DNA of 18,333 nucleotides from DASRCB01 sp035653295 (GCA_035653295.1 DASRCB010000121.1:1-18333), one strand, 5' to 3'; positions 1 through 7,613 are shown, numbered from the stretch's first letter. The notes: generated by a model not told the origin, from the letters alone. Made by a program: numbers and translations.

Positions 1-401
1 CCGGGAACGGTGACGCTGTTGATGCCGGCGCGCGGCATTTCCCGGATGCCCTGCTTCGCCAGGAATTCAGGCGAGAGGGCTCGCGGCGCGGGTCCGGACG
101 CGTTCAGGCCAGTGAGTTTCTCGGTTTTCGCGTCCCAGTAAATGACGAACAGGTCGCCGCCGGGTCCGGTCATCATCGGCTCGACAACGGCCAGCACGGC
201 GTTGGCGGCGATCGCGGCATCGACCGCGGACCCTCCCCGCGCGAGCATCTGCGCCGCCGCCTGCGAAGCGAGAGGCTGGCTCGTCGCGGCGATGCCCTGG
301 CGGCTGATCACCATCGAGCGGCCGTAGTTACGTCCGAATTGCGCCTGCGCGATAAGAGGGCTCACCACCAATGGAAGCAACAGAAGACAGGAACGGGCCA
401 T
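1..401 (-). CDS. Gamma-glutamyltransferase-family protein, N-terminal part (runs off the left edge)
   Basis: The 133 visible residues open with a probable Sec signal peptide (hydrophobic run LLLLPLVVSPLIAQA, cleavage near residue 20). They continue into the conserved N-terminal region of gamma-glutamyltransferases: a G-M-V-type strand, then ARGGSAVDAAIAANAVLAVVEP and MTGPGGDLF, matching the family pattern GG-(N/S)-AVDAA...VVEP...G-GGD-F. Family members are periplasmic or secreted Ntn hydrolases that cleave gamma-glutamyl bonds, for example in glutathione. The autoprocessing Thr nucleophile lies outside the window, so activity cannot be judged. The Arg of the R-E-x-A-P motif of E. coli-type enzymes, which binds the substrate carboxylate, is not at the expected place (the text reads NASGPAP), so a GGT-like branch such as YwrD-type is possible. 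The ATG start is the only one giving a leader in this frame. The Asp-box gene ends 22 bp upstream on the same strand, so co-transcription is likely. Confidence 0.88.
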   Translation of the reverse strand, partial: MARSCLLLLPLVVSPLIAQAQFGRNYGRSMVISRQGIAATSQPLASQAAAQMLARGGSAVDAAIAANAVLAVVEPMMTGPGGDLFVIYWDAKTEKLTGLNASGPAPRALSPEFLAKQGIREMPRAGINSVTVP

Positions 402-423
402 CGTCCGCAGATCGTAGCATGTC

Positions 424-1194
424 TCACTGGCCGCCGCAGACCGCGACGTTGATCACGAATCGCACCATTGGCTGCCACGCATCGCCGCTGCGCTTCTCGA
501 TGTCGTAGGTCGACGTCCTGGCGTCCGCCCGAATGCGCCAGTCCGAGTTCTCGTCGCTGAGGCGCGCCGCCTGTGACGCGAGCGGCTTACTGCTTTTGGT
601 CTGCAGCGTCCATTCGGCGCCGCCGGTGCGCGTCTGATAGAGCTCGTGGCGGTCGCCGGGCGACTCGGTATCGAGAACGAGCACGCCTTCGCTTGCGGAG
701 CGAAACTGAAAACTCTCCACCGCGCCTGGGTGATCCTCTTCGAAGACGAACTGCCGTTTCCAGGTTTTCCCGCCATCGGCGGTGATCAGGAAGAAAGGAT
801 CGCGCGGAACCGGTTGCGCGGTTTCTCCGGCAATCCATCCATGCTCGAAATCGATGAACTGGATGCCTTCGAGCGCGGTAAGCGGCAGGCGGTCGTATGG
901 CTCCGTCCAGGTCTTTCCCTCGTCGCTGGTGCCCAGCAGGATGGAAGAAAGGGTGGCGTTCCGGGTGTGCAGGTTGCCGATGACGAATACCTTTGCGCCC
1001 ACAACCTCCAGCGCGGTCAGTTCGAGGTACACATGACAGGGCCGGTCCGGCGTGCAGTCCAGGCCGGCGGCGTCCAGCTGCTCCGCATCGCATTTAAATT
1101 GCACGGCGAGCGGCGCGCCGGTGTTGGCCATAGGCGGCATGTCGGCTGCCGCGGCCAGCGCGGCGGCGGCGAACGCCAGAGCGATCGAACGCAC
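424..1194 (-). CDS. Secreted Asp-box (BNR / Ycf48-like) repeat protein
   Basis: This is a 256-residue protein read from a GTG start with a short Ala-rich signal peptide (residues 1-17). It contains three Asp-box motifs of the form S/T-x-D/T-x-G-x-x-W: TSDEGKTW near residue 89, TADGGKTW near 138 and the weaker TRTGGAEW near 188. Such motifs mark beta-propeller blades in sialidases, Ycf48/PSII-stability proteins and many secreted bacterial proteins. With only three visible boxes it is a partial or divergent propeller rather than a full sialidase, and I see no catalytic sialidase motif. Four Cys residues (35, 47, 53 and one near the C-terminus) could form extracytoplasmic disulfides. It lies 22 bp upstream of the gamma-glutamyltransferase-like gene on the same strand. 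Its start is only 22 bp from a divergent gene, so promoters must overlap the coding ends. Function is unknown; the fold call is fairly secure. Confidence 0.75.
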   Translation of the reverse strand: MRSIALAFAAAALAAAADMPPMANTGAPLAVQFKCDAEQLDAAGLDCTPDRPCHVYLELTALEVVGAKVFVIGNLHTRNATLSSILLGTSDEGKTWTEPYDRLPLTALEGIQFIDFEHGWIAGETAQPVPRDPFFLITADGGKTWKRQFVFEEDHPGAVESFQFRSASEGVLVLDTESPGDRHELYQTRTGGAEWTLQTKSSKPLASQAARLSDENSDWRIRADARTSTYDIEKRSGDAWQPMVRFVINVAVCGGQ

Positions 1195-1216
1195 GTGAAC
1201 ATGTTATCCAGAAACC

Positions 1217-2128
1217 ATGAGGGCAGGGCGCCGCGCGTTTCTCAGGGCGCTTGCCGCCGCAGCGCTCACTCGCAACGCCTTCGAAGCAACCTCTAAACCG
1301 TCCGTTACGCTCGTTGTCGGCGATCGCTGCCGCGCCGGCCGCCTGCACGCGCCGCCCGGATTCGCCGTGTTCACGCGCGCCTACACCGTCTGCCCCGAGC
1401 CTGAGCGCTGCCTGCAATCGATCCTGACCGGCCGTTACCCGCATTCACGGACTGATGAGCAGACTCCGACCGTGCGCACCATCCTCGATAATGCGGGCAT
1501 TCGCTGTGAGGTGATCGATCTCTCGGGCCAGCAAACCTATTCGGGCAGTGTCGCCGCGCTCGAGTCGGAGGCCGAGCGGGTTGCGTCCCGGAGCGATCCG
1601 AACACCATTCTGGTCATCACCGCGACGCGCGGGGCCATGCTCGGCGCGCATGATTCCGATACCGACGATACCTGGTTCGAGGAAGCTGCCCGCGTGCCGC
1701 TGTTGGTGCGCTGGCCCTCTCGCGTCCGCGCCGGCGATCTTGATCTGCTGTGCACCAGCGTCGATATCCTGCCCACCATACTTGGGCTGTGCGGGGTCGG
1801 CCGTCCGGACGATCTGCAGGGACACGATCTATCGCCGTTTCTCGTGGGTGGCAGCGGCAACCGGCCGGAGTACGTTTATGGCGAAGGCGGGTTCGGAACC
1901 GAATGGGAATGGCGCATGCTGGTGCGCGGCCTCGATAAAGCCGTTTTTGACGCCAATGGCGAGCTCGAGCACCTCTACAACCTCGGTGAAGACCCCGCCG
2001 AGGATCACGATCTTGCCGGCAACCCCGATCAGGAGCGCCGGAGGGACGAACTGACCGCTCTCGCCGCGGACGTGCGCCGCCGTCTTGGCGACCACATGGA
2101 CCCGTCCGGGCTGCGCCGCCGCCGCTGA
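1217..2128 (+). CDS. Sulfatase-fold protein with Tat-like leader, probably catalytically dead
   Basis: This 303-residue protein opens with GRRAFLRALAAAAL, a Tat-like twin-arginine leader. Sulfatase family landmarks are recognisable: LTGRYPH (70-76), VPLLVRWPSRVRAG (160-173), a D-I-L-P-T-I-L stretch (183-189), the GHDLSPFL loop and a C-terminal E-L-Y/H-L-Y-N-L-x-x-D-P segment. The catalytic elements are degenerate. The C-x-P/A-x-R formylglycine site reads CPEPERCLQ; when aligned on LTG, the Cys position is a Pro. The N-terminal A-D-D metal motif is reduced to G-D-R (35-37). The T-S-D-H-G metal motif reads TATRG (135-139). The segment between the two sites is only about 60 residues, far shorter than usual, and the total is well below the 450-550 residues typical of the family. 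There is no frameshift or internal stop, so the frame is maintained. It may be a pseudoenzyme, or a distant alkaline-phosphatase-superfamily member with a different active site. Confidence 0.75.
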   Translation: MRAGRRAFLRALAAAALTRNAFEATSKPSVTLVVGDRCRAGRLHAPPGFAVFTRAYTVCPEPERCLQSILTGRYPHSRTDEQTPTVRTILDNAGIRCEVIDLSGQQTYSGSVAALESEAERVASRSDPNTILVITATRGAMLGAHDSDTDDTWFEEAARVPLLVRWPSRVRAGDLDLLCTSVDILPTILGLCGVGRPDDLQGHDLSPFLVGGSGNRPEYVYGEGGFGTEWEWRMLVRGLDKAVFDANGELEHLYNLGEDPAEDHDLAGNPDQERRRDELTALAADVRRRLGDHMDPSGLRRRR

Positions 2129-2144
2129 CCTTTGCAGGTCAGCG
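2123..2144 (+). terminator. Hairpin overlapping the sulfatase-like stop codon (possible terminator)
   Basis: CGCTGACC (2123-2130) and GGTCAGCG (2137-2144) form a perfect 8-bp stem with a 6-base loop (TTTGCA). The TGA stop at 2126-2128 lies inside the stem. No T-run follows, so it is not a canonical intrinsic terminator. It could end or stabilise the transcript. No other strong structure is seen in the 98-bp gap before the next gene. Confidence 0.4.
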
Positions 2145-2226
2145 TAATCACCTAACAGCGCAACGCAAAACGCCTTACCTGCGGAGTGTGCCGTGCGCGG
2201 GCGGACGATAGCACTTCATAAGACTC

Positions 2227-3138
2227 ATGCCCGTGGATGCCCCCGCCCGCCCTCGTGACGCCGGCACGCTGGAGCGAATCCTCGGCGCCTTCGATCGGCA
2301 GCCGGAGGCCGCCGGTGACGCGCTGCGGCGCTGGATGCAGTGCGACTCGGGTCAACTGGCGCAGCTCGCGGTCCGGCATCTGGGCCGCACTCCGGCCGGT
2401 CCGGCGGAACGCAGTCTGGCTCGATTCCTCGCGTCCAGTGGTGTGGCCGTGCCGTTTCTGTTGAACCCCGCGGTTGTGACCGGGGCGGAGGCAATCGCCG
2501 CCGCTCGAATCCTGTGCGAAACGGACTTCCGGTTCTGTCGCCGGCTCACCGATGCCTGTGATGGCGTCAACACGCCCGAAGCAATCATGCGGACCTTCGA
2601 TATTGTGGTCGCGCTGAATCGCGTGGCCGTAGTGGTCCCCTGGCTGCAGACGATGACACGACACCGAGACGCTCGCGTGCAATCGAAGGCGTCGCTGATC
2701 TTCTGCCGCCTGTACGCGAATCCGCTTCTGGTGGAGCGGCAGCTTGGCTCCCCCGATTACCGGGTGCAGGCCAATGCCGTGGAGGCGCTCTGGAACATCG
2801 ATACGCCGTTCACGCGGCACATTCTGGACAAGGCCGCGTCCAGTCCGCATCACCGTGTCGCCGTCAACGCGCTTTTCGGTCTGTATCTGCTCGGCGCACC
2901 CCGCGCCGCGGGGAGGCTGATCGCCATGGCCGACCGTCCCTCGGTGCGATTTCGCGCCTCGGCGGCGTGGGCCATGGGACGAACCGGGGATCCGCGCTTC
3001 GAACGATGCCTCAGGCGGCTGACATCAGATCCCTCGGAACACGTGCGCCGCGCCGCAGCGGTGGCGCTTCATCGGCTGGCTTGTTCCGACCCGGGGTCAG
3101 GGCGTCCGGAGCAGGTGGCGCCGGTGGCGGGCCGCTGA
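2227..3138 (+). CDS. HEAT-repeat protein
   Basis: This is a 303-residue soluble protein without a signal peptide or membrane segment. The second half, roughly residues 135-285, shows successive paired helices of HEAT type with recurring Arg-Val-x-A-x-A-L/A patterns: RDARVQSKASLI, PDYRVQANAVEALW, PHHRVAVNALFGL, PSVRFRASAAWAMG and PSEHVRRAAAVALHRL. Repeats are about 30-32 residues apart. The first 130 residues look helical and may contain degenerate repeats. HEAT arrays act as protein-binding scaffolds; the partner is unknown. The ATG start at 2227 gives MPVDAPARP; no strong Shine-Dalgarno is visible. It ends 37 bp before the convergent small basic gene. The C-terminal 20 residues after the last repeat look disordered. 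The repeat call is good; no specific function can be given. Confidence 0.75.
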   Translation: MPVDAPARPRDAGTLERILGAFDRQPEAAGDALRRWMQCDSGQLAQLAVRHLGRTPAGPAERSLARFLASSGVAVPFLLNPAVVTGAEAIAAARILCETDFRFCRRLTDACDGVNTPEAIMRTFDIVVALNRVAVVVPWLQTMTRHRDARVQSKASLIFCRLYANPLLVERQLGSPDYRVQANAVEALWNIDTPFTRHILDKAASSPHHRVAVNALFGLYLLGAPRAAGRLIAMADRPSVRFRASAAWAMGRTGDPRFERCLRRLTSDPSEHVRRAAAVALHRLACSDPGSGRPEQVAPVAGR

Positions 3139-3175
3139 AAGTCGATGAACGGGGCAGTTTGGTGCGGGTTCCAGC

Positions 3176-3424
3176 CTAGCGGCGGGCGCCGCGGACCGAG
3201 CCCTTCAGCCGCGATTGCCGCAGTTTGGCCCGCTTCCGCTTCGGCTTGGTGATGATGAACGTGCCGCTGCCCAGGTACTCGGCCTTGAAGAGGTTCTCCT
3301 TCTGCTTCGGCGCCTCGGCCTGCACCCCGGCCGCAGACGCGACCTTTCCGGCGGCCTTGCCGATCGCCTTCGCCGCCGTTACCAGCGCGCCTTCATTTTT
3401 CGCGGTGTTCTTCTCGTCTGCCAA
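3176..3424 (-). CDS. Small Lys/Ala-rich basic protein, unknown function
   Basis: The predicted product is 82 residues starting at a TTG codon (residues ADEKNTAKNEG follow). I chose this start because AAGGAG at 3436-3431 (minus strand) lies 6 bases upstream. A longer reading from a TTG at 3439 would place that ribosome site inside the coding sequence. The protein has a charged N-terminus, an Ala/Lys helix (LVTAAKAIGKAAGKVASAAG), a short hydrophobic strand (YLGSGTFIITK) and a very basic tail rich in Arg and Lys (KPKRKRAKLRQSRLKGS). This composition fits a nucleic-acid-binding or ribosome-associated protein, but I do not recognise a named family. It is convergent to the HEAT-repeat gene and divergent from the SirB1-type gene. 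The good Shine-Dalgarno and the protein-like composition argue that it is real despite its size. Confidence 0.65.
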   Translation of the reverse strand: MADEKNTAKNEGALVTAAKAIGKAAGKVASAAGVQAEAPKQKENLFKAEYLGSGTFIITKPKRKRAKLRQSRLKGSVRGARR

Positions 3425-3430
3425 GCTTTT

Positions 3431-3436
3431 CTCCTT
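3431..3436 (-). promoter_or_regulatory. Ribosome binding site deciding a TTG start
   Basis: On the minus strand AAGGAG is followed by six bases (AAAAGC) and TTG at 3424-3422. This is the best ribosome site in the left third of the window and fixes the start of the small basic protein, excluding the upstream in-frame TTG at 3439. Confidence 0.6.
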
Positions 3437-3482
3437 CAATCATTCTAACCGGCGGCGGCATCCGACCTGCTATTCTGTGCGG

Positions 3483-4298
3483 GTGAACGCCCTTATCGAG
3501 GCGTTGGAAATCGAGGAGCCGATCGGGGCTCTCGATCGGCCCGCTCTCGATCTGGCCGCCATCGAGTACCCGGACCTCGATCCCGAGCCGTATGTCGCCC
3601 TGCTCGATAACCTGGCGCGCCGCGTCGCCGCGCGCATGAACGCCTCCACCGGCCCGGCATTCGTGGAGGCCGCGGCCGAGGTTCTGTTCAATGAATTCGG
3701 CCTGACCGGCAATCAGACCGACTACTACAACCCGCGTAACAGCTTTCTGAACGACGTGCTGGACCGCCACACCGGCATCCCCATCACGCTCTCGGTCATT
3801 TATATGGAGATCGCGCGCCGTCTGGGCAGGCCGGTTTACGGGCTCAGCCTTCCCGGCCACTTTATGGTGCGCTACGAAGACGGCGATTACTCGGCGTATA
3901 TCGATCCGTTCAGCGCCGGGCGAACAGTCGATCGCCGGCAATGCGTGGAAATAGCGCGGTCGATTACGTCGGTGGACATCAGCGGCGACGAGAACGCGTT
4001 CGCCCCCGCCACCACGCGCGGCATTCTGGTCCGCATGCTGAACAATCTGCGCACCATCTATATTCATCGGGAGCAGTGGGACAAGCTGCTGCCGGTGCTC
4101 GACCTGCTCATCCGCGCGCTGCCCGGACGCGCTGAAGATCACAAGCAGCGCGGTGTGGCCATGGCTCAGCTCGGACATCTGCAGCGCGCCGCCGCTGAGT
4201 TCAAACTTTATCTCGATCTGGCGCCCGCGGCGGCCGATCGCGGCCAGGTTGCCCGCCAGCTGCAGGCGATCCAGGCCGTTCTGGCGCGCCTGAACTGA
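3483..4298 (+). CDS. SirB1-family transglutaminase-like protein with TPR tail
   Basis: The product is 271 residues from a GTG start; another in-frame GTG lies two codons upstream at 3477. The core matches the SirB1/UPF0162 (Transglut_core2) family: LFNEFGL, DYYNPRNSFLNDVLDRHTGIPITLSVIYMEIARRLG, LPGHF (His126) and AYIDPF (Asp141). His and Asp correspond to two of the transglutaminase triad. The expected Cys at the start of the helix after GIP is absent, as is usual in SirB1 proteins, so transglutaminase chemistry is doubtful. The C-terminal 60 residues form a TPR-like pair (AEDHKQRGVAMAQLGHLQRAAAEFKLYL). SirB1 proteins are widespread and poorly understood. No Shine-Dalgarno is visible. TATTCT at 3471-3476 sits where a -10 would produce a leaderless mRNA starting at the GTG, which is inference. 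An in-frame extension upstream to 3225 is antisense to the small basic gene and was excluded. Confidence 0.87.
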   Translation: MNALIEALEIEEPIGALDRPALDLAAIEYPDLDPEPYVALLDNLARRVAARMNASTGPAFVEAAAEVLFNEFGLTGNQTDYYNPRNSFLNDVLDRHTGIPITLSVIYMEIARRLGRPVYGLSLPGHFMVRYEDGDYSAYIDPFSAGRTVDRRQCVEIARSITSVDISGDENAFAPATTRGILVRMLNNLRTIYIHREQWDKLLPVLDLLIRALPGRAEDHKQRGVAMAQLGHLQRAAAEFKLYLDLAPAAADRGQVARQLQAIQAVLARLN

Positions 4299-4340
4299 AA
4301 TCGCCACGGCGGGCGGGGAAATTCCAAATTTTGCGCATTT

Positions 4341-4358
4341 CTGGCGCAGGAGCGCCGG
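4341..4358. other. Short GC hairpin between the SirB1-type gene and the large unknown gene
   Basis: CTGGCGC and GCGCCGG pair around an AGGA loop (7 pairs, one G-T). It lies 43 bp after the SirB1-type stop codon and 41 bp before the next start. No T-run follows, so a terminator role is only possible. An operator or processing site is equally compatible. Confidence 0.3.
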
Positions 4359-4398
4359 CCGGATGATAACGTTAAGCTCTCACGAAAAGGGGCAAAGC

Positions 4399-7300
4399 AT
4401 GGCCACTCCAGCCAGTTCGGGTTCACAAACCTTTCCCATCGGCGGGACCCTTTGGGGATCCCCGGTCAAAGCACAGCTCACATTGCAAGGCGGCGATGGC
4501 AGCCCTCTTGCCGCCGCCGTCGCTGCCAACACTCCATTCCCGTCGGGAAAAGTGTCGCTCGGGGGGATCGCGTTGGCGGCGAGCACCGGCGAAACCATTC
4601 CCTTCAGCGCCGGCCCCGACAAGGGGACGGTCGCATTCAAAGCGAGCGCGAGCGGTTTCTATGAGGCCGGAATTTACCCGAACGCCTCGGATTTGCTGCA
4701 CGATCTGTCGCCGGAACGCGACATTGCCAGCGGCCTCGCCCTGCCGGCCGTCGCCGGGTCGCGGTTCCTGATGCTTCGCTGCGGCTACGACGCCAGCATC
4801 ACGGCGAAAGGCGCGATGGCGCTGGGATTTGGCGCCACCGCCAACTTCGGCGCTTCGGCTTCATCAGCGGCCGCGTTTGCCGTTATCCATCGAGTCGACG
4901 ATGGCGACGGCGCCCGGGACGTTCTCGCCGAAACCGCCGGGAGCTGGATCCTGCCGAATCAGATCGACGGTCCCGATCGCCTTGCGCCAGGAACCTGGCT
5001 GATCGCGGAAGTGGACGGCAGCGTCGCCCTGCACCTCGGCATTCAGGCTGGCTACGACTACTCCTGGCTGCGCCAGTTCGCGGACGGCGCTCTCAAAGGC
5101 GACCTCGGCCTGAGGGTGCAGCTCGCGGCGAACGCAGCCCTCGGCTTCTCGGCGACGGGCAGTTTTGCCGTCGCGGTGTCGCGCGACACCGACGCCCCTG
5201 TCATCCGGCTGCGGCTGTTCCGGCTGGCGAAAAACGGCTGGAACTTCGCGCTGAACGCGTCCGCCGGTGAACAGGTGGAGCTGCCCGATATTTTCCAGCC
5301 CGGGCACGACATAAAGGAGCTGATCTCGGCTGTCTTCGGCGTTCATGTCGCGCAACTGGTCGAGGACCTTAGCGCCCCCGGCATCAGCAGCGCTTCCAGT
5401 GTGGCGAAGTTCATCGAGCAGCGCGGCATGAAAGAGTTCCAGAGCCTGACCGGCGTCAGCCCCGATCAGCTGTTCGCCGCCGGGAAAGCCAAAGTCGACG
5501 AGCTGATCGACCACTGGAACGCTCTCACGAATAAGCCTGCCACCATGCTTGCGGCGATTCTGAAGAAAGATCAGGACGTGGAGAAGCTGGTCGCGTTCCT
5601 GAACGCGCTTCAGGGCAAGGACGACAGTGGCGTCAAGGCGCTCATCGCGAAAGCGCTCGGCAGCCCGGATTTCTTTCAGACCGTGGTGGGAAAGTGGATC
5701 GAATCGGTTGTTCCCACCACGTCGCTCGCCGCCGTAACCGGGCCGGACGACTGGAAAATCGTTCAGGAGCTGTCCGCCCGAGCCCTCCAGATCGTCAACG
5801 GCCAGACGCTGCAATCGCTAATCGATTACGCCGCCAAAGAGCTCGGCCTGGACAACATTCAAAAGGTCAGGTCGGACGTGGACGCCTTCAACCTGGACCC
5901 GTGGCTGCAGGCGAAGCTGGCCGCCTTCCTCGGTCAAGATCCCAGCGCGAAGCTGGTTCTCCCCGATATCCAGAAAGTGCAGAAGGCGCTCAACGCGCTG
6001 CTGGCGCAGGCCGACAAATTCTACGCCATGGCGCTGAAAGCGGTACAGAAGAAGTACGAGATCGATTTTGCGGCGACGTACCAGGCGTCGGACACCAGCA
6101 CCGCTCTTCTGGACGCGACCTTCGATCTTTCCGCGGCGCCAGGCGCGCTCACCGCTTTGCATCGCGCCATCGACGGAGACATGCGGCAGCTGCTGCTCGA
6201 GCCGATCCCCGGTGTAACCATAAACATCGCGACGCTGACGCACGACATCAATCGCCAGAGCCATGCCGATCTCACCATGCCGTTTGTGAGGCTGACCTCC
6301 GGCGACGTGGCCGATTCGCTGGCCAGTGTGTCGCCGTTTGAAGACGGCGGACGCGTGCTGATGTACAAGCTGGACGCCACCGACGACGCGCGCGATTCCC
6401 AGGCTCTGCTGCATGCCCGCACCGTCTCCGACAGCAGGCTTGCGTTGACCGCGCAGCTTCCGGTCAGGGCGGGCGTGAAGACCTTCGGCGCGCCCTCCGC
6501 AAGCTGCGGCTATACGCTGGCGAAGGCGTCTACCGGGATGGCGTCCACTCAGCTGCTGCAGGAACTCGAGCCGCTGATCGGCGAGTACATGCCCGGTTTG
6601 TTCGCGGATGGCAAGCCGCCGCTGAGGGACTGGGTAGATGCGCTCGATGCTCTGGTGAATCCTGCGAGGAAGGGAACACTCGGCGAGACGCTTTTTATTT
6701 TCGATGTGAGCCTTCCCGCCGGCGTGTTCGACGCCTGGTATCAGGCGCCGGAATCCGGCCACGACCCGCGGTATTTCAACATGTCGCGCGCGCTTCAGGC
6801 GCGGCTGCGGCGGATGATCCCCTTCTATTACTTCCAGGATCCCGCGTTCTACGACGCCGGCCTGGTTGCCGATGCCGTCCTTGCGTACGGCGCGCTCCCG
6901 CCGATGAACGGCTTCGACGGCACAGGCGGCCGCGTTGGTCCGCCGAAGAGCGACATCTACTTCGATCTCGACGGCCTGGATCCGATTGCGGCGCTGATGA
7001 ACACTCCGGAGTTCGATGCGGATCTGGTGCGCGCCATGGAGCGGATCGAAAGGATGCTCTCCGGTCTGGGCCTTGCCGACGCGGCGACGTCTTACCGCTT
7101 CAACACGGATAATGTCCAGCGCATCGCGCGACACGCTCTGCACATGCCAAATGATCGGGTCAAGCTTCCGCAGGTTCTCGGTCCGCTGCTGTTGTTCGAG
7201 TTCGAGTTGGTCCAGGGCGCTCTCGCCGCCGCCACGCAGCTGGCGAAGTTGCGATCGCAGGCTGCCGCAGACCCCTCGGCCGCCATCGCCGCCCTCTCCG

Positions 7301-7569
7301 ATTTCGGAGACAGGTTCGTGCGGGCGTTCAACGGCCGCCTTGGGGTCAATCTCATCGCGGGCGCGCACCTGCGGCCCATGGGGATCGCGCTCATGGTGGA
7401 GACGGCGCGCGCGCTGGGACAGGGAGCGGCCTTGGCCGGCAAGCCGTCCGGCCTGTTCCGGCTGACGGTTCTGAACGGAGCAAAGCCTGTTGCGGCGGAC
7501 GATTTGCTTGCCGGGAGGTTTGATCCTTCTCAGGTTCTGGTCCGCGAGACATTAACCAGCCTGCGGTAA
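4399..7569 (+). CDS. Large 1056-residue protein of unknown family
   Basis: I do not recognise this gene. The start is set at ATG 4399 because AAAAGGGG (4385-4392) precedes it by six bases; an in-frame ATG at 4363 adds 12 residues without a ribosome site. No signal peptide, membrane helix or catalytic motif is visible. Residues 1-295 are Gly/Ala/Ser-rich and look beta-type, with two similar segments: GYDASI...ALGFGAT near 129-147 and GYDYSW...ALGFSAT near 218-253. Residues 295-560 look largely helical (KELISAVFGVHVAQLVEDL, VEKLVAFLNAL and similar). Residues 560-1056 are mixed alpha/beta with aromatic stretches such as RRMIPFYYFQDPAFYDAG. There are only two Cys (128 and 703), both in a C-G-Y context. 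The composition suggests a large structural or surface-active protein, but a cytoplasmic or non-classically exported location is equally possible. It stands alone between the SirB1-type gene and the ArsR-controlled operon. Confidence 0.85.
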   Translation: MATPASSGSQTFPIGGTLWGSPVKAQLTLQGGDGSPLAAAVAANTPFPSGKVSLGGIALAASTGETIPFSAGPDKGTVAFKASASGFYEAGIYPNASDLLHDLSPERDIASGLALPAVAGSRFLMLRCGYDASITAKGAMALGFGATANFGASASSAAAFAVIHRVDDGDGARDVLAETAGSWILPNQIDGPDRLAPGTWLIAEVDGSVALHLGIQAGYDYSWLRQFADGALKGDLGLRVQLAANAALGFSATGSFAVAVSRDTDAPVIRLRLFRLAKNGWNFALNASAGEQVELPDIFQPGHDIKELISAVFGVHVAQLVEDLSAPGISSASSVAKFIEQRGMKEFQSLTGVSPDQLFAAGKAKVDELIDHWNALTNKPATMLAAILKKDQDVEKLVAFLNALQGKDDSGVKALIAKALGSPDFFQTVVGKWIESVVPTTSLAAVTGPDDWKIVQELSARALQIVNGQTLQSLIDYAAKELGLDNIQKVRSDVDAFNLDPWLQAKLAAFLGQDPSAKLVLPDIQKVQKALNALLAQADKFYAMALKAVQKKYEIDFAATYQASDTSTALLDATFDLSAAPGALTALHRAIDGDMRQLLLEPIPGVTINIATLTHDINRQSHADLTMPFVRLTSGDVADSLASVSPFEDGGRVLMYKLDATDDARDSQALLHARTVSDSRLALTAQLPVRAGVKTFGAPSASCGYTLAKASTGMASTQLLQELEPLIGEYMPGLFADGKPPLRDWVDALDALVNPARKGTLGETLFIFDVSLPAGVFDAWYQAPESGHDPRYFNMSRALQARLRRMIPFYYFQDPAFYDAGLVADAVLAYGALPPMNGFDGTGGRVGPPKSDIYFDLDGLDPIAALMNTPEFDADLVRAMERIERMLSGLGLADAATSYRFNTDNVQRIARHALHMPNDRVKLPQVLGPLLLFEFELVQGALAAATQLAKLRSQAAADPSAAIAALSDFGDRFVRAFNGRLGVNLIAGAHLRPMGIALMVETARALGQGAALAGKPSGLFRLTVLNGAKPVAADDLLAGRFDPSQVLVRETLTSLR

Positions 7570-7590
7570 TACTGAAGTCGGCACTTGACA
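7570..7590. promoter_or_regulatory. Second, imperfect operator copy over the -35 box
   Basis: TACTGAAG recurs at 7570-7577, exactly 40 bp upstream of the copy in the main palindrome. After the same 6-base spacer comes CTTGACA, a degraded version of the second half-site that includes the -35 box. It also abuts the stop codon of the preceding large gene (TAA at 7567-7569). It may be a weaker secondary binding site. Confidence 0.5.
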
Positions 7591-7613
7591 ATCCGGGGAT
7601 CCCGCTGCATACT
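7585..7613 (+). promoter_or_regulatory. Promoter of the AHSA1-PP2C-ArsR operon
   Basis: TTGACA (7585-7590) is a perfect -35 box. It is separated by exactly 17 bases from CATACT (7608-7613), a 4/6 match to TATAAT. Transcription would start near 7620 and leave a leader of about 40 bases before the first start codon at 7659. This is the clearest promoter in the window. Its -10 overlaps the palindromic operator. Confidence 0.7.

Noticed and set aside
646..1296. 216-codon plus-strand open frame
   Set aside because: It overlaps the minus-strand Asp-box protein, whose repeat motifs and signal peptide are convincing; the plus-strand product shows none.
3225..3482. N-terminal extension of the SirB1-type protein
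   Set aside because: The extra 86 residues are Phe/Ala-rich and antisense to the small basic gene; SirB1 homology starts only after 3483.
5818..7368. 516-codon open frame on the minus strand inside the large unknown gene
   Set aside because: Its Arg/His/Gln-rich product looks like an antisense translation of GC-rich DNA; the plus-strand gene has a ribosome site and protein-like composition.
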